Assembly: GCF_014268785.2 (NCBI RefSeq)
Contig: NZ_JABWRD020000002.1
Location: 987,587 to 1,051,586 of the forward strand
Direction of reading: 5' to 3'
Length of the DNA stretch: 64,000 bases
Origin: Pseudomonas shirazensis
Lineage (GTDB): Bacteria; Pseudomonadota; Gammaproteobacteria; Pseudomonadales; Pseudomonadaceae
The notes beneath the pieces were generated by a model. The model had not been told where the DNA came from. It saw nothing but the letters and a program-made list of their open reading frames with translations, and searched no databases. Positions 45,971 to 58,714 of this stretch are shown here, one piece after another (position 1 is the stretch's first letter; each line of letters starts with the position of its first letter). The translations under genes were made by a program, and so were the position numbers.

Positions 45971-46318
45971 TCAGTTGATGATTTCGACCAGATCGACATC
46001 CACTTCACGGCTCATCAGGTTTTTTTCCACTTCACCGGTCAGCTTGACCTTGGTCTTGTCGTTGAAGCCTGCCGCCGGCATGTCTTCGTCGTCGATCTCG
46101 ACCTTGATAGTGCCGGTGTTGTCCTTGAATTCGTACTTGTCGTCGTTATCCAGCTTCTTGGTGACGAAGCCTTGAAGCACTACGCGGGTATCGTCAGCAG
46201 CCTCATTGGCAGCAGTGACGGTAGTGACCGGCTGAGCACCAGGGCCGGTGTAGGTATTGGCCAGAGCGGCGGTGCTGAACAGTGGCGCGAGAATCAGAGC
46301 GAGGTAGCGGGCTTTCAT
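45971..46318 (-). CDS. BOF/YgiW-family periplasmic stress protein
   Basis: 115 aa from ATG 46318 with AGGA upstream; the frame extending to 46405 lacks a start signal. Sec signal peptide ending ALA-N (about residues 1-23). The mature part is a small OB-fold (bacterial OB-fold family, YgiW/YdeI/VisP type): VVLQGFVTKKLDNDDKYEFKDNTGTIKVEID. Related proteins help with stress tolerance and cation or ligand binding. Monocistronic, convergent with the MFS gene. Confidence 0.9.
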   Translation of the reverse strand: MKARYLALILAPLFSTAALANTYTGPGAQPVTTVTAANEAADDTRVVLQGFVTKKLDNDDKYEFKDNTGTIKVEIDDEDMPAAGFNDKTKVKLTGEVEKNLMSREVDVDLVEIIN

Positions 46319-46389
46319 GATGATCAAGTCCTGTACTGGTTGAGATGGGACCAGATTAACGACGATCGCTGAATTTAAACTTAACGCAC

Positions 46390-46507
46390 AAAAAACCCGG
46401 CACATGGCCTAATGGTGTCCACTTAAGCTCTACATCGCCTGCATTGGGGCCGCTTTGCGGCCCAGGCATTCTTAAGTAAACAGCGTCAGGCACATGGCCG
46501 GGTTTTT
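46390..46507 (-). terminator. Compound hairpin after hemE
   Basis: The outer arms are AAAACCCGGC (46392-46401) and GCCGGGTTTT (46497-46506). An inner perfect hairpin GGGCCGC-TTT-GCGGCCC lies at 46447-46463, flanked by GCCTGC/CAGGC. On the minus strand the outer 3' arm is followed by T6, so it reads as a rho-independent terminator for hemE. It is partly symmetric and may also work rightward. Confidence 0.55.
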
Positions 46508-46520
46508 ATTCAGCGACTGA

Positions 46521-47585
46521 TCACTGATGGTATTGCGCCGACAGCTCATGCACGGCGTTGATGAACGCACCCGCATGTTCCGGATCAACCTCAGGCGTGA
46601 TGCCATGGCCAAGGTTGAATACATGGCCAGTACCCTTGCCGTAGCTGGCCAGGATGCGCCCGACTTCCTGACGAATCGCCGCAGGCTTGGCGTACAGCAC
46701 GGTCGGGTCCATGTTGCCCTGCAACGCCACCTTGTCGCCAACCCGGCGGCGGGCATCGCTGATCTCGCAGGTCCAGTCCAGGCCCAACGCATCAGCGCCA
46801 CACTCAGCAATGCTCTCCAGCCACATGCCACCATTCTTGGTAAACACAATGACCGGCACCTTGCGCCCATCATGCTCACGGATCAGCCCGCTGATGATCT
46901 TGCGCATGTAAGCCAGTGAGAACTCCTGATACGCCGCCGCCGACAGGTTGCCACCCCAGGTATCGAAGATCTGCACCGCCTGCGCACCAGCCTGGATCTG
47001 CCCGTTAAGGTAGCTGGTAACCGACTGAGCCAGCTTGTCCAACAGCAGGTGCATCGCCTGCGGATTGTCATAGAGCATGGCCTTGCTCTTGCGGAAGTCT
47101 TTCGACGAGCCACCTTCGACCATGTAGGTGGCCAACGTCCACGGGCTACCGGAGAAACCGATCAACGGCACGCGACCATTGAGCTCACGGCGAATGGTGT
47201 TGACCGCATCCATCACATAGCCAAGGTCCTTGTGCGGGTCCGGGATCGGCAGCGCCTCGATATCGGCCAGGGTGCTGACCACTTTCTTGAAACGCGGGCC
47301 TTCGCCGGTCTCGAAGTACAGGCCCTGACCCATGGCATCAGGGATGGTGAGGATGTCCGAGAACAGGATCGCCGCATCCAGAGGGTAGCGATCAAGCGGC
47401 TGCATGGTCACCTCGCAGGCGAACTGCGGGTTCTTGCACAGGCTCATGAAGTCGCCGGCCTGAGCACGGCTGGCGCGGTACTCCGGCAGGTAACGGCCGG
47501 CCTGGCGCATCATCCAGACGGGCGTGACGTCTACGGGTTGCTTGAGCAGTGCACGCAGGAAACGGTCGTTCTTCAGGGCAGTCAT
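46521..47585 (-). CDS. hemE: Uroporphyrinogen decarboxylase HemE
   Basis: 354 aa, full length. Converts uroporphyrinogen III to coproporphyrinogen III in haem synthesis by removing four carboxyl groups; cytoplasmic and cofactor-free. The N-terminal signature [16 protein letters not shown] carries the substrate-binding Arg residues, and [12 protein letters not shown] holds the catalytic Asp. The second signature [13 protein letters not shown] follows. Single gene, 154 nt downstream of gltD on the same strand. Confidence 0.97.
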   Translation of the reverse strand: MTALKNDRFLRALLKQPVDVTPVWMMRQAGRYLPEYRASRAQAGDFMSLCKNPQFACEVTMQPLDRYPLDAAILFSDILTIPDAMGQGLYFETGEGPRFKKVVSTLADIEALPIPDPHKDLGYVMDAVNTIRRELNGRVPLIGFSGSPWTLATYMVEGGSSKDFRKSKAMLYDNPQAMHLLLDKLAQSVTSYLNGQIQAGAQAVQIFDTWGGNLSAAAYQEFSLAYMRKIISGLIREHDGRKVPVIVFTKNGGMWLESIAECGADALGLDWTCEISDARRRVGDKVALQGNMDPTVLYAKPAAIRQEVGRILASYGKGTGHVFNLGHGITPEVDPEHAGAFINAVHELSAQYHQ

Positions 47586-47711
47586 GTCGGCATCCGGAAA
47601 AAAAGTGCGGGCATTTTCTCAGACGCCAGCACAAAAGGCACGGCCAAGGCCATGCGTTTTGTCTATTGGGTGTCTTGGATCAAACGATTTTGTATACAAG
47701 ATGGCGGGAAT

Positions 47712-47730
47712 GGGGCTGCTTTGCAGCCCC
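47712..47730 (-). terminator. GC hairpin after gltD
   Basis: GGGGCTGC-TTT-GCAGCCCC, an 8-bp perfect stem 9 nt past the gltD stop. No T tract follows, so termination strength is uncertain. It has the same core as the left arm of the repeat at 14563. Confidence 0.45.
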
Positions 47731-47739
47731 GGCGATCAG

Positions 47740-49281
<1,542 letters not shown>

Positions 49282-52200
49282 TTACTGCGGGTTGGCACGG
49301 GTGCTGGACAACAACTGCTTGAGCGTCGCAGCCTTTGGCTTGACCAGCCAGAAGCGGCGCACATAGTCGTCCAGGTTTTCCGAGAGCTCACGTCCCCACT
49401 CGCTGCCAGTCTCCTCGACGTACTCGGCAAGGACCCGCGCCAGATGGCTGCGGTAGGCTTCCATGGCTTCACCACTGATACGCTGGATTTCCACCAGTTC
49501 GTGGTTGAGCTTGTCGAAGAAACTGTTGTCCATGTCGAGCACGTAGGCGAAGCCGCCAGTCATGCCAGAGCCGAAGTTGTAACCGGTCTTGCCCAATACG
49601 CAGACAAAGCCGCCGGTCATGTATTCACAGCAGTGATCGCCGGTACCCTCGACCACCGCATGGGCGCCCGAGTTACGTACCGCGAAGCGCTCACCGGCAG
49701 TACCGGCAGCGAACAGCTTGCCGCCGGTGGCGCCATACAGGCAGGTGTTGCCGACGATAGCGCTTTCCTGGGTTTTGAACGGGCTGCCAGCAGGCGGCAC
49801 GATGGTCACCTTGCCACCGGTCATGCCCTTGCCGACGTAGTCGTTGGCGTCGCCCTGCAGATGCAGGTTGAGGCCACCGGCGTTCCACACGCCAAAGCTC
49901 TGCCCGGCAGTGCCCTTGAAGCGGAAGGTGATCGGCTTGGCGGCCATGCCCTGGTTGCCGTACAGCTTGGCGATTTCACCAGAGATACGCGCACCAATCG
50001 AACGGTCGCAGTTGCAGATGTCGAGGTCGAACTCGCCACCGGCCTGATCGCGGATCGCTGGCAAGGCCATCTCGACCATCTTCTCGGCCAGCTCGCCCTT
50101 GTCGAACGGCGGGTTCTTGTCGACTTCGCAGAACTGCGGCTTGTCGGCCGGGATGTGCGAGCTACCCAGCAGCGGGCTGAGGTCCAGATACTGCTGACGC
50201 TCGGTGTCGCCCGGCAGCACTTCGAGCAGGTCGGTGCGACCGATCAGCTCGCCGAGGCTGCTAACGCCCAGTTTGGCCAACCACTCGCGGGTTTCTTCGG
50301 CAACGAAGGTGAAGAAGTTGATCACCATGTCGACGGTGCCGATGTAGTGGTCCTTGCGCAGCTTTTCGTTCTGCGTGGCTACACCGGTGGCGCAGTTGTT
50401 CAGGTGGCAGATACGCAGGTATTTGCAACCCAGAGCGATCATTGGCGCGGTACCGAAGCCAAAGCTTTCGGCGCCGAGAATGGCCGCCTTGATCACGTCG
50501 AGGCCTGTTTTCAGGCCGCCGTCGGTCTGCACCCGGACCTTGCCGCGCAGGTCATTGCCGCGCAGGGTCTGGTGGGTTTCCGCCAGGCCCAGTTCCCACG
50601 GTGCACCGGCGTACTTGATCGAGGTCAGCGGCGAAGCGCCGGTGCCGCCGTCGTAGCCAGAGATGGTGATCAAGTCGGCATAGGCCTTGGCCACGCCGGC
50701 CGCGATGGTACCGACACCGGCTTCTGCCACCAGCTTGACCGAAACCAGCGCTTGCGGATTGACCTGCTTGAGGTCATAGATCAGCTGCGCGAGGTCTTCG
50801 ATCGAGTAAATGTCATGGTGCGGCGGTGGCGAGATCAGGGTTACGCCAGGCACTGCATAGCGCAGCTTGGCGATCAGGCCGTTGACCTTGCCCCCAGGCA
50901 GCTGGCCGCCCTCGCCCGGTTTGGCGCCCTGAGCGACCTTGATCTGCAGCACTTCGGCATTGACCAGGTATTCCGGGGTGACGCCAAAGCGGCCGGTGGC
51001 CACCTGTTTGATTTTCGAGCTCTTGATCGTGCCGTAACGGGCCGGGTCTTCGCCGCCCTCACCGGAGTTGGAGCGCGCGCCCAGGCGGTTCATCGCCTCG
51101 GCCAGTGCTTCATGTGCCTCGGGCGACAGCGCGCCGAGCGAGATGCCGGCCGAGTCGAAGCGCTTGAGGATGGCCTCCAGCGGCTCAACCTGGTCGATCG
51201 CCAGCGGCTGCTCGGCAACCTTGACCTTGAGCAGGTCACGGATCATCGACACCGGACGCTTGTCGACCAGCGCGGTGTATTCCTTGAACTTGGCGTAGTC
51301 GCCCTGCTGCACGGCTGCCTGCAGGGTGTTGACCACATCCGGGTTGTAGGCGTGGTATTCGCCACCGTGGACGAACTTGAGCAGGCCACCTTGCTGGATC
51401 GGCTTGCGCGCGCTCCAGGCTTCGGCGGCGAGCAGCTTCTGATCGCCTTCAAGGTCGACAAAGCGCGCACCCTTGATGCGGCTCGGTACGCCCTTGAAGC
51501 TCAGGCCGACCACTTCGTCGGACAGGCCGATGGCCTCGAACAACTGCGCACCGCGGTACGAAGTGATGGTCGAGATGCCCATCTTCGACAGGATCTTCAG
51601 CAGGCCTTTGGAGATGCCTTTGCGGTAGTACTTGAACACTTCATCCAGATCGCCCAGCACTTCACCGGTGCGGATCAGGTCGGCCAGCACTTCGTAGGCC
51701 AGGTACGGGTACACCGCCGAGGCGCCGAAGCCGAGCAGCACAGCGAAGTGGTGCGGGTCACGCGCGGTTGCGGTTTCGACCAGGATGTTGCTGTCGCAAC
51801 GCAGGCCCTGCTCGGTCAGGCGGTGGTGCACCGCGCCAACTGCCAGCGAGGCATGCACCGGCAGCTTGCCCGGGGCGATGAAACGGTCGCTCAGCACCAG
51901 CTGGGTCTTGCCGCTGCGCACCGCTTCTTCAGCCTGATCGGCGATGTTGCGGATGGCCGCTTCCAGGCCGAGGCTTTCTTCGTAGTTGAGGTCGATCAGC
52001 TGCCGCTCGAAACCTTCGCGCTCGAGGTTCATCAACGAACGCCACTTGGCCGGGGAGATCACTGGCGAGCTGAGGATCACGCGCGAGGCGTGCTCAGGCG
52101 ATTCCTGGAAGATGTTGCGCTCGGCGCCGAGGCAGATTTCCAGCGACATCACGATCGCTTCGCGCAGCGGGTCGATCGGCGGGTTGGTCACCTGAGCGAA

Positions 52201-53727
52201 CTGCTGGCGGAAGAAGTCGTACGGCGAACGCACGCGCTGCGACAGCACGGCCATCGGCGTGTCATCGCCCATCGAGCCGACCGCTTCCTGGCCCTGTTCG
52301 CCGAGCGGACGCAGCACCTGGTCACGCTCTTCGAAGGTGACCTGGAACATCTTCATGAACTGCTTGAGCTGGTCAGCGTCGTAACTGGCCGCGCCCTGAT
52401 CGTCGCTCAGGGTGGCCTGGATGCGCGTGGCATGCTGGCGCAACCAGCGCTTGTACGGATGGCGCGACTTGAGGCGGTTGTCGATGGCGTCGGTATCAAG
52501 GATCTGCCCGGTCTCGGTGTCCACGGCAAAGATCTGCCCAGGGCCCACGCGGCCTTTGGCAACCACGTCTTCCGGCTGGTAGCCCCATACGCCGATTTCC
52601 GAGGCGATGGTGATGTAGCCGTTGCGGGTGGTGACCCAACGCGCCGGGCGCAGGCCGTTGCGGTCGAGCAGGCAAACCGCATGGCGACCTTCGGTCATGA
52701 CGATACCGGCCGGGCCGTCCCACGGCTCCATGTGCATGGAGTTGTATTCGTAGAAGGCGCGCAGGTCGGCGTCCATGGTCTCGACGTTCTGCCAGGCTGG
52801 CGGTACCAGCATGCGCACGCCGCGGAACAGGTCGATGCCGCCGGTAACCATCAGCTCCAGCATGTTGTCCATGCTCGATGAGTCGGAGCCGACCCTGTTG
52901 ACCAGTGGGCCGAGCTCTTCGAGGTCGGGGATCAGGTCGTTGGCGAACTTGGTGCGCCGGGCCATGGCCCAGTTGCGGTTGCCGGTGATGGTGTTGATCT
53001 CGCCGTTGTGGGCGAGGAAGCGGAACGGCTGCGCCAACGGCCATTTCGGCAAGGTGTTGGTCGAGAAGCGCTGGTGGAACACGCAGATCGCGGTCTGCAG
53101 GCGCTCGTCACCCAGGTCCGGGAAGAATGCGGCGAGGTCCGCCGGCATCATCAGGCCTTTGTAGATGATGGTCTTGTGCGAGAAGCTGCAGATGTAGTGA
53201 TCGCTGTCGTGGGCATTGGCCACGGACGAACGGCGACGGGCACTGAACAGCTTGATCGCGATGTCCTGATCGCTCAGGCCTTCACCACCGATGAACACCT
53301 GTTCGATCTGCGGCAGGCGCTCGAGGGCCAGACGACCCAGCACGCTGGTATCGATTGGCACCTTGCGCCAGCCGATCAGCTGCAGGCCGGCCGCGATGAT
53401 TTCGCGGTCCATGTTGGCCCGCGCGGCTTCGGCTTTGATCGGGTCCTGGTTGAAGAACACCATGCCGACGGCGTACTGCTTGGGCAGTTCCGCAGCAAAG
53501 TGCTCTTTGGCCATGGCACGCAGGAACTGATCGGGCTTTTGCATGAGCAAGCCACAACCGTCACCGGTCTTGCCGTCAGCGTTGATGCCGCCGCGGTGGG
53601 TCATGCAGGTCAGCGCTTGCATGGCCGTTTGCAGGAGGTGGTGACTTGGCTCGCCCGTCATATGGGCGATCAGGCCAAAGCCACAGTTGTCCTTGAATTC
53701 TTCGGGATGGTACAGACCTGTTTTCAT
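49282..53727 (-). CDS. gltB: Glutamate synthase (NADPH) large subunit GltB
   Basis: 1481 aa from ATG 53727; the frame to 53787 is not conserved-looking. A 14-residue propeptide precedes Cys15 ([12 protein letters not shown]), the Ntn-amidotransferase nucleophile after processing. Domains in order: glutaminase (about 15-430), central domain, FMN-binding synthase domain ([15 protein letters not shown]; the 3Fe-4S cysteines around [11 protein letters not shown]), and the C-terminal GXGXG beta-helix ([28 protein letters not shown]). Central ammonia-assimilation enzyme. A very long antisense frame covers it but is only a codon-bias shadow. Confidence 0.97.
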   Translation of the reverse strand: MKTGLYHPEEFKDNCGFGLIAHMTGEPSHHLLQTAMQALTCMTHRGGINADGKTGDGCGLLMQKPDQFLRAMAKEHFAAELPKQYAVGMVFFNQDPIKAEAARANMDREIIAAGLQLIGWRKVPIDTSVLGRLALERLPQIEQVFIGGEGLSDQDIAIKLFSARRRSSVANAHDSDHYICSFSHKTIIYKGLMMPADLAAFFPDLGDERLQTAICVFHQRFSTNTLPKWPLAQPFRFLAHNGEINTITGNRNWAMARRTKFANDLIPDLEELGPLVNRVGSDSSSMDNMLELMVTGGIDLFRGVRMLVPPAWQNVETMDADLRAFYEYNSMHMEPWDGPAGIVMTEGRHAVCLLDRNGLRPARWVTTRNGYITIASEIGVWGYQPEDVVAKGRVGPGQIFAVDTETGQILDTDAIDNRLKSRHPYKRWLRQHATRIQATLSDDQGAASYDADQLKQFMKMFQVTFEERDQVLRPLGEQGQEAVGSMGDDTPMAVLSQRVRSPYDFFRQQFAQVTNPPIDPLREAIVMSLEICLGAERNIFQESPEHASRVILSSPVISPAKWRSLMNLEREGFERQLIDLNYEESLGLEAAIRNIADQAEEAVRSGKTQLVLSDRFIAPGKLPVHASLAVGAVHHRLTEQGLRCDSNILVETATARDPHHFAVLLGFGASAVYPYLAYEVLADLIRTGEVLGDLDEVFKYYRKGISKGLLKILSKMGISTITSYRGAQLFEAIGLSDEVVGLSFKGVPSRIKGARFVDLEGDQKLLAAEAWSARKPIQQGGLLKFVHGGEYHAYNPDVVNTLQAAVQQGDYAKFKEYTALVDKRPVSMIRDLLKVKVAEQPLAIDQVEPLEAILKRFDSAGISLGALSPEAHEALAEAMNRLGARSNSGEGGEDPARYGTIKSSKIKQVATGRFGVTPEYLVNAEVLQIKVAQGAKPGEGGQLPGGKVNGLIAKLRYAVPGVTLISPPPHHDIYSIEDLAQLIYDLKQVNPQALVSVKLVAEAGVGTIAAGVAKAYADLITISGYDGGTGASPLTSIKYAGAPWELGLAETHQTLRGNDLRGKVRVQTDGGLKTGLDVIKAAILGAESFGFGTAPMIALGCKYLRICHLNNCATGVATQNEKLRKDHYIGTVDMVINFFTFVAEETREWLAKLGVSSLGELIGRTDLLEVLPGDTERQQYLDLSPLLGSSHIPADKPQFCEVDKNPPFDKGELAEKMVEMALPAIRDQAGGEFDLDICNCDRSIGARISGEIAKLYGNQGMAAKPITFRFKGTAGQSFGVWNAGGLNLHLQGDANDYVGKGMTGGKVTIVPPAGSPFKTQESAIVGNTCLYGATGGKLFAAGTAGERFAVRNSGAHAVVEGTGDHCCEYMTGGFVCVLGKTGYNFGSGMTGGFAYVLDMDNSFFDKLNHELVEIQRISGEAMEAYRSHLARVLAEYVEETGSEWGRELSENLDDYVRRFWLVKPKAATLKQLLSSTRANPQ

Positions 53728-54101
53728 AGACACATTCTCACCAGGTTCGCCCCTCGACGGAGGCAAATCTCTTTTTAGTACAACCACTTACCATCCACAC
53801 CGGTCGAATGCCAGCTTTTTTGCGGGGGGCAACGTGAAACCATTGTTGCACAGCGACAGGGAAGCCCACAAATTCAAACGACGAATCGTTGTAAATTTAT
53901 GTCGCATTTTTGAATGTTTTTGAACGTTTGCCGTGGTAAGGCATGGTTCGGAGTCTGAAGCGTTTCAGCCTGAACTGCAACTAGAGGCTTGTGGCCGGCA
54001 GTCTGGGACAGAAAAGCCTGCCGCGATCACACGCAGCAGGCTAGACGAAAGTCAGGAGTCGCTCAGCAACTGGGCGGCGGGGTGGTGCCGCCCGGAAGGT
54101 A
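53728..54101. other. gltB upstream region
   Basis: 374 nt without a gene. It holds the gltBD leader, an AT-rich zone with AACGA-N4-TCGTT (53877-53890) and two tandem decamers TTTTTGAATG/TTTTTGAACG (about 53907-53926). At its right end is the terminator of the pil-aro-damX run. Confidence 0.55.
54011..54043 (-). terminator. Rho-independent terminator after damX
   Basis: On the minus strand AGCCTGC...GCAGGCT with a GC-rich inner stem and a short loop, followed by TTTTCTGT. About 60 nt past the damX stop; it separates that transcript from gltB. Confidence 0.65.
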
Positions 54102-55709
54102 TCAGCGGGTCGTGGTCAGCTCTTGTTGGACGCTGCCGACGGTACGTGGCCAAGGTTTACCAGCCTGGACCTTCGCTGGCAAGTTCTTGATTGCAGCAAC
54201 TGCAGCATCACGGTTGGCAAAGTTGCCGTAAGTGACGACGTAAAGCGGTTTGCCCTGCAGGGTTTTCTTGAAGTAGCGATAGTCACCACCCTGCGCCTTG
54301 ACGAACGACTGGGCCGACGCCTCGGAGCTGGTGCCGAGAATCTGTACTACATAGTTGCCGGCTTTCTGGCTGCCGTACCAGGCGCTGTTGCCGCTGCCGC
54401 CAGCGGCAGTCGACGCAGGCTTGGCGCTGGCAACCTGGGTTGGCGCCGGGGCCGGCTTGGCCGCTGCAACAGGCTTGGCTGGCTGGGTCGCCGGCTGAGC
54501 CGGAGCAGGCTTGGGCGCAGGTGCAACCGGTTGCGCTGGCGCGCTGGCGATTGGCTGCGCAGGAGCCGCGGCGGGGCCTGCCGGCACGCCTTCAGGCGGG
54601 GCAATGGTGGTCACGGTTGGTGGATTGGCAGGCTGCAATGCGGTGCTGCCGGCTGGGCTGGCTTCTTCACCGTCGCCCATGCCTGCAGCCTGGGCCAGCG
54701 GCTCGCGCATGACTGGTTGCGACTGCCCATTGAGCGGCAGTGGTGTTGGCTGCGAGCCGGAGAACTCGATAGCCGGGTTGCTGCTGTTGGCCTGGCCTTC
54801 GCCCAGCGGCAGTTGAGCCTGCGCTGCGGGTGCGTCGGTAGCAGGCTTGTCAGCGCCTTTCTTCGGCATCAGGACCGCCGCCGCTACGGCGACCACGACA
54901 ACTGCAGACAGCGCGAGTACGTGTTTCTTAGGCATCTTGAACCCCATGGATGGTCGCTTCGCCGTGCTGCGCGTGGCGATCATGGCTTCGATCAAAGTGT
55001 CGCGGGCAACCTGGTTGATGTTGCCAGGCCAGCCATCCGCATGTTCGTGGATATCGGCGATCTGCTCGGCCGTGAATACCTCGATACCGCGGCCAGCGCC
55101 TTCCAGGCGTTGTTCAAGGTATTCGCGGGTTTCCTCCTCGCTGTAGGGTTCAAGCTCGATGATGTGGAAACGATCTCCCTCACCATTGAGCTGATCCAAC
55201 CCAGCAATCAGCGAAGGCTCGCCAAACAGGAATACGTGCGGGCGCCCTTCGGCAACGCCTGCCGCCAATTCCAGCAACGCTTGGAGTGCCGACTCGTCGA
55301 GTTGTTCCGCATCGTCCACCAACAGATAGACTTCCTGGCCGGTCAGGGCCAGTTGCACCACCTGCGACAGGATCGCCTGCACTTCCGGCTGCGCCACGCC
55401 AAGCGCCTGAGCCACCTGGCCGAGCACGCTGGCCGCGTCGCTGGCACCGCGGGCCGAGACCACCACGCTCTGCACCGACTGCTTGTTGGTGCTGGCGACC
55501 AGCGCCTGACGCAGCAGGGTCTTGCCGCTGCCCACCGGACCTGTGACCACCAGCATCAGGTGACTGTAACGCGCCAGGTGATGCAGTTGGCCAAGCACTG
55601 GCTTGCGCTGGGCGGGGAAGAACTTGAAACCGGGCACACGGGGCGCGAACGGATCGTGGCTCAGCTGGTAATGGTCGAGAAACGCCTCATCGGCATGCAA
55701 ACTGGTCAT
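54102..55709 (-). CDS. damX: AAA ATPase with SPOR domain (DamX-like)
   Basis: 535 aa. The N-terminal ExeA-type ATPase domain has Walker A GPVGSGKT (about 57-64) and Walker B-like VYLLVDDAEQ. One membrane helix (VLALSAVVVVAVAAAVL, about 265-282) follows, then a Pro/Ala/Gln-rich periplasmic linker and a C-terminal SPOR domain (about 455-530) that binds denuded septal peptidoglycan. Combines features of DamX, a division protein, in an operon with aroK and aroB. 15 nt from aroB. Confidence 0.88.
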   Translation of the reverse strand: MTSLHADEAFLDHYQLSHDPFAPRVPGFKFFPAQRKPVLGQLHHLARYSHLMLVVTGPVGSGKTLLRQALVASTNKQSVQSVVVSARGASDAASVLGQVAQALGVAQPEVQAILSQVVQLALTGQEVYLLVDDAEQLDESALQALLELAAGVAEGRPHVFLFGEPSLIAGLDQLNGEGDRFHIIELEPYSEEETREYLEQRLEGAGRGIEVFTAEQIADIHEHADGWPGNINQVARDTLIEAMIATRSTAKRPSMGFKMPKKHVLALSAVVVVAVAAAVLMPKKGADKPATDAPAAQAQLPLGEGQANSSNPAIEFSGSQPTPLPLNGQSQPVMREPLAQAAGMGDGEEASPAGSTALQPANPPTVTTIAPPEGVPAGPAAAPAQPIASAPAQPVAPAPKPAPAQPATQPAKPVAAAKPAPAPTQVASAKPASTAAGGSGNSAWYGSQKAGNYVVQILGTSSEASAQSFVKAQGGDYRYFKKTLQGKPLYVVTYGNFANRDAAVAAIKNLPAKVQAGKPWPRTVGSVQQELTTTR

Positions 55710-55724
55710 TGCGCTGTCACAACC

Positions 55725-56822
55725 TCAAAGCTGGGCCACAATGGCGCGGTAATCCGCTGCCAGCGTGGCCTGAAGGATCTCTTGCGGATAGTCGTCGGTA
55801 ATCACGGCTTCGCCGAGCTGGCGCAACAGCACCAGCCGCATGCGCCCGTCGAGGACCTTTTTGTCGACCGCCATATGCTCCATGAAATGCGCCGGGGTCA
55901 TTTCCTGTGGTGGCGCCACCGGCAATCCTGCGTCCTGCAGCAGGCGAATCGAGCGATCACGTTCGGCCTGATCAATCCAGCCCAGACGCATGGACATTTC
56001 CAGCGCCATCACGGTACCTGCAGACACCGCCTCGCCATGCAGCCAGACGCCATAGCCCATGTGGGTTTCGATGGCATGGCCAAAGGTATGGCCGAGGTTC
56101 AGCGTGGCGCGCAGGCCGGTTTCGCGCTCGTCGGCGCCCACAACCGCGGCCTTGGCCGCGCAAGAGCGACGAATCGCTTCGGTCAGTGCCGTGTTGTCGA
56201 GACTGCGCAGGGCGGTCATATTCTCTTCGAGCCAGGCGAGGAATGGCTTGTCGCAGATCAGGCCGTACTTGATCACTTCGGCCAGGCCTGCCGACAGCTC
56301 GCGCGCCGGCAGCGTCTTCAGGCTGGTGGTGTCGATCAGCACCGCATTGGGCTGATAGAACGCGCCGACCATGTTCTTGCCCAGCGGATGGTTGATGCCG
56401 GTCTTGCCGCCCACCGACGAATCGACCTGGGACAACAGTGTGGTCGGCACCTGAATGAAGTCGACACCACGCTGGTAGCAGGCTGCGGCGAAACCGGCCA
56501 TGTCACCGATGACCCCGCCGCCCAGTGCGATCACGGTGGTGCGGCGGTCGTGGCGAGCCGTCAGCAGGCCATCGAAAATCAGTTGCAGGGTTTGCCAGTT
56601 CTTGTGTGCTTCACCGTCCGGCAATATCACCGGCAACACCGAATAGGCACCCAGGGTCTGGCTCAGGCGCTGCAGATACAGGGGCGCGACAGTTTCGTTG
56701 GAGACAATGGCGACCTGCCGGCCGGCAATGTGCGGGGCCAGCAGTTCAGGCTGGTCCAGCAGGCCTTCGCCAATGTAGATCGGGTAGCTGCGTTCGCCCA
56801 GATCGACCTTAAGTGTCTGCAT
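55725..56822 (-). CDS. aroB: 3-Dehydroquinate synthase AroB
   Basis: 365 aa from ATG 56822 with GGGGA upstream; the frame to 56867 is leader. Second step of the shikimate pathway: cyclises DAHP to 3-dehydroquinate using NAD+ and a divalent metal. NAD-binding [19 protein letters not shown] and active-site [18 protein letters not shown] are intact, as is the metal-binding His in [12 protein letters not shown]. Lies between aroK and damX. Confidence 0.97.
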   Translation of the reverse strand: MQTLKVDLGERSYPIYIGEGLLDQPELLAPHIAGRQVAIVSNETVAPLYLQRLSQTLGAYSVLPVILPDGEAHKNWQTLQLIFDGLLTARHDRRTTVIALGGGVIGDMAGFAAACYQRGVDFIQVPTTLLSQVDSSVGGKTGINHPLGKNMVGAFYQPNAVLIDTTSLKTLPARELSAGLAEVIKYGLICDKPFLAWLEENMTALRSLDNTALTEAIRRSCAAKAAVVGADERETGLRATLNLGHTFGHAIETHMGYGVWLHGEAVSAGTVMALEMSMRLGWIDQAERDRSIRLLQDAGLPVAPPQEMTPAHFMEHMAVDKKVLDGRMRLVLLRQLGEAVITDDYPQEILQATLAADYRAIVAQL

Positions 56823-56919
56823 GTATCCCCACAATGTCTGGAGCGCGGCGTCGCCTGGACGACACACGCGGTAAGGTTGAACCCCTGCCTCGGCGTTGGT
56901 GGCCGAGAATAGTCCCGGC

Positions 56920-57438
56920 TTAGCGGGGCGGCAACTGCTCGAGGCGCTCGAGAATATCCTGGACCACCATGCGCGGCGGCCGTTCGTCGGTTTCCACGAT
57001 CACGTCGGCGATCTCGCGATACAGCGGATCTCGCGACTCGAGCAAAGCACGCAGGGTCGCTTCCGGATTGGCGGTGCGCAACAGCGGCCGATTGCGATCA
57101 CGTGCCGTGCGGCCGACCTGCTGCTCAACCGAGGCGTGCAGATAAATCACCCGGCCACCGGCATGCAGAGCACGCCGATTGGCATCACGCATGACTGCAC
57201 CGCCGCCGGTAGCCACGACTACGCCGTCCAGCTCACAGAGCTCGGCAATCATCGCTTCTTCACGATCGCGAAAGCCCGGCTCGCCTTCCTTGTCGAAGAT
57301 CCACGGGATATTGGCGCCCGTCCGCAGTTCGATTTCCTTGTCGGAATCCTTGAACAGCAGGCGCAGCTCTTTGGCCAACAGGCGTCCGATGGTGCTTTTG
57401 CCAGCGCCCATGGGCCCTACAAGTATCAAATTTCGCAC
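56920..57438 (-). CDS. aroK: Shikimate kinase AroK
   Basis: 172 aa. P-loop GPMGAGKST (8-16), shikimate-binding DSDKEIE and GFRDRE, GGGAV and the lid RDRNRPLL are all visible. Phosphorylates shikimate at O3 with ATP. Starts 4 nt after pilQ, so it is cotranscribed with the pilus genes; aroB follows after 97 nt. Confidence 0.97.
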   Translation of the reverse strand: MRNLILVGPMGAGKSTIGRLLAKELRLLFKDSDKEIELRTGANIPWIFDKEGEPGFRDREEAMIAELCELDGVVVATGGGAVMRDANRRALHAGGRVIYLHASVEQQVGRTARDRNRPLLRTANPEATLRALLESRDPLYREIADVIVETDERPPRMVVQDILERLEQLPPR

Positions 57439-57442
57439 AGAA

Positions 57443-58714
57443 TCAACGACTCACAGCAATCGCCTGGTCACTCATGATACGCGGAGTCAGGAAGACCAGC
57501 AGCTCGGATTTTTTCTCTTGTAATGCATCGCGTCGAAACAGCCGCCCAACATACGGCAGATCACCGAAAAATGGCACCTTGTCGACCACATTGTTTTGCG
57601 TAGTCGAGTAGACGCCACCGATGACGATGGTCTGGCCGTCGACCACGCGCACCTTGGCGTTGACCTCGTTCTTGCGAATCGGTGGAACATCGTTGAGTGC
57701 ATTGACGTAATCCGGCTCGTCCTTGGTCACGCGCACGGTCATGATTACCTGACCATCGGCGGTGATCTGCGGGGTAACTTCGAGCGATAGCGAGGCTTCG
57801 CGAAACGACACCGAGGTCGCGCCGCTCTTGCTGGTTTCCTGATAGGGCACTTCGGTGCCTTTGAGGATGCGCGCGGTCTCCTTGTCGGCGGTCACCACCT
57901 TGGGCTGCGAGATGATTTCGCCATTGCCGCTCTTTTCCATCGCGCTGAGCTCCAGATCCAGCAAGGCGTCGCCGCGCAGCAACCCCAGGCCCACCGCTGA
58001 AGTCGGCCGATCCACGCCGAGATCGACGAACAGCCCTTTGCCGCTGCGGCCTTCGGCGCTGCTGAACGGCTTGCCCCAGCGCACCCCGAGGCTTTTTTCA
58101 TAGTCGACGTTGGCTTCGACGATGCGTGCTTCGATCAGCACCTGCCGCACCGGCACATCCAGCTCGGTGACCAGTCGGCGTAGCTCGGCAAGTCGCTCTG
58201 CCGGTTGATGTGCCACCAGCGTGTTGGTCCGCGCATCGACACCCAGGCTGCCGCGCCCGGTCAGGATGCCGTCGTCGGCCAAGGTCGCCAGCAGCAACTC
58301 GGCCAGCTCCGCTGCCTTGGCGTGATGCACTGGCAACAACGCGCGTTCGAGCGGCTGCAACTGGGCGTCCAGTTCCCGACCCAGCCGTTCTTCGCGGGAT
58401 TGCCCGGCCAGCTCGGTCGCCGGCGCTACCAGCAGCACATTGCCTTCCTGCCGGCTCGCCAGCCCTTTGCTGCGCAGGACCAGATCCAGCGCCTGATCCC
58501 AGGGCACCTGTATCAACCTAAGAGTAACGTTGCCGGTTGCCGTATCACTAACCACCAGGTTGATCCCGGCATAGTCGGCCAGCACCTGCAGCACTGCGCG
58601 AACTTCAACATCCTGAAAATTCAGCGACAGCGGTTCACCCTGATAGGTCTTCGCTTGCGCCCCGTGCATCGCCAGAACCGTCGCCAGCAGCATTGCCAGT
58701 TGTCCGAGCTTCAT
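57443..58714 (-). CDS. pilQ: Short type IV pilus secretin PilQ
   Basis: 423 aa from ATG 58714, AGGAGG just upstream. Signal peptide ending AQA (about residues 1-21). It then goes directly into an STN/secretin N0-type domain ([27 protein letters not shown]), one N1-like domain and the C-terminal secretin core ([18 protein letters not shown]). P. aeruginosa PilQ is about 700 aa with N-terminal AMIN domains; these are absent here, so peptidoglycan anchoring must differ. Outer-membrane pore of the pilus machine. It starts 80 nt inside the upstream gene. Confidence 0.93.
   Translation of the reverse strand: MKLGQLAMLLATVLAMHGAQAKTYQGEPLSLNFQDVEVRAVLQVLADYAGINLVVSDTATGNVTLRLIQVPWDQALDLVLRSKGLASRQEGNVLLVAPATELAGQSREERLGRELDAQLQPLERALLPVHHAKAAELAELLLATLADDGILTGRGSLGVDARTNTLVAHQPAERLAELRRLVTELDVPVRQVLIEARIVEANVDYEKSLGVRWGKPFSSAEGRSGKGLFVDLGVDRPTSAVGLGLLRGDALLDLELSAMEKSGNGEIISQPKVVTADKETARILKGTEVPYQETSKSGATSVSFREASLSLEVTPQITADGQVIMTVRVTKDEPDYVNALNDVPPIRKNEVNAKVRVVDGQTIVIGGVYSTTQNNVVDKVPFFGDLPYVGRLFRRDALQEKKSELLVFLTPRIMSDQAIAVSR

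Noticed and set aside
54123..56912. 929-codon open frame antisense to damX and aroB
   Set aside because: Spans two unrelated sense genes and their gap, with no recognisable domain; codon-bias artefact.
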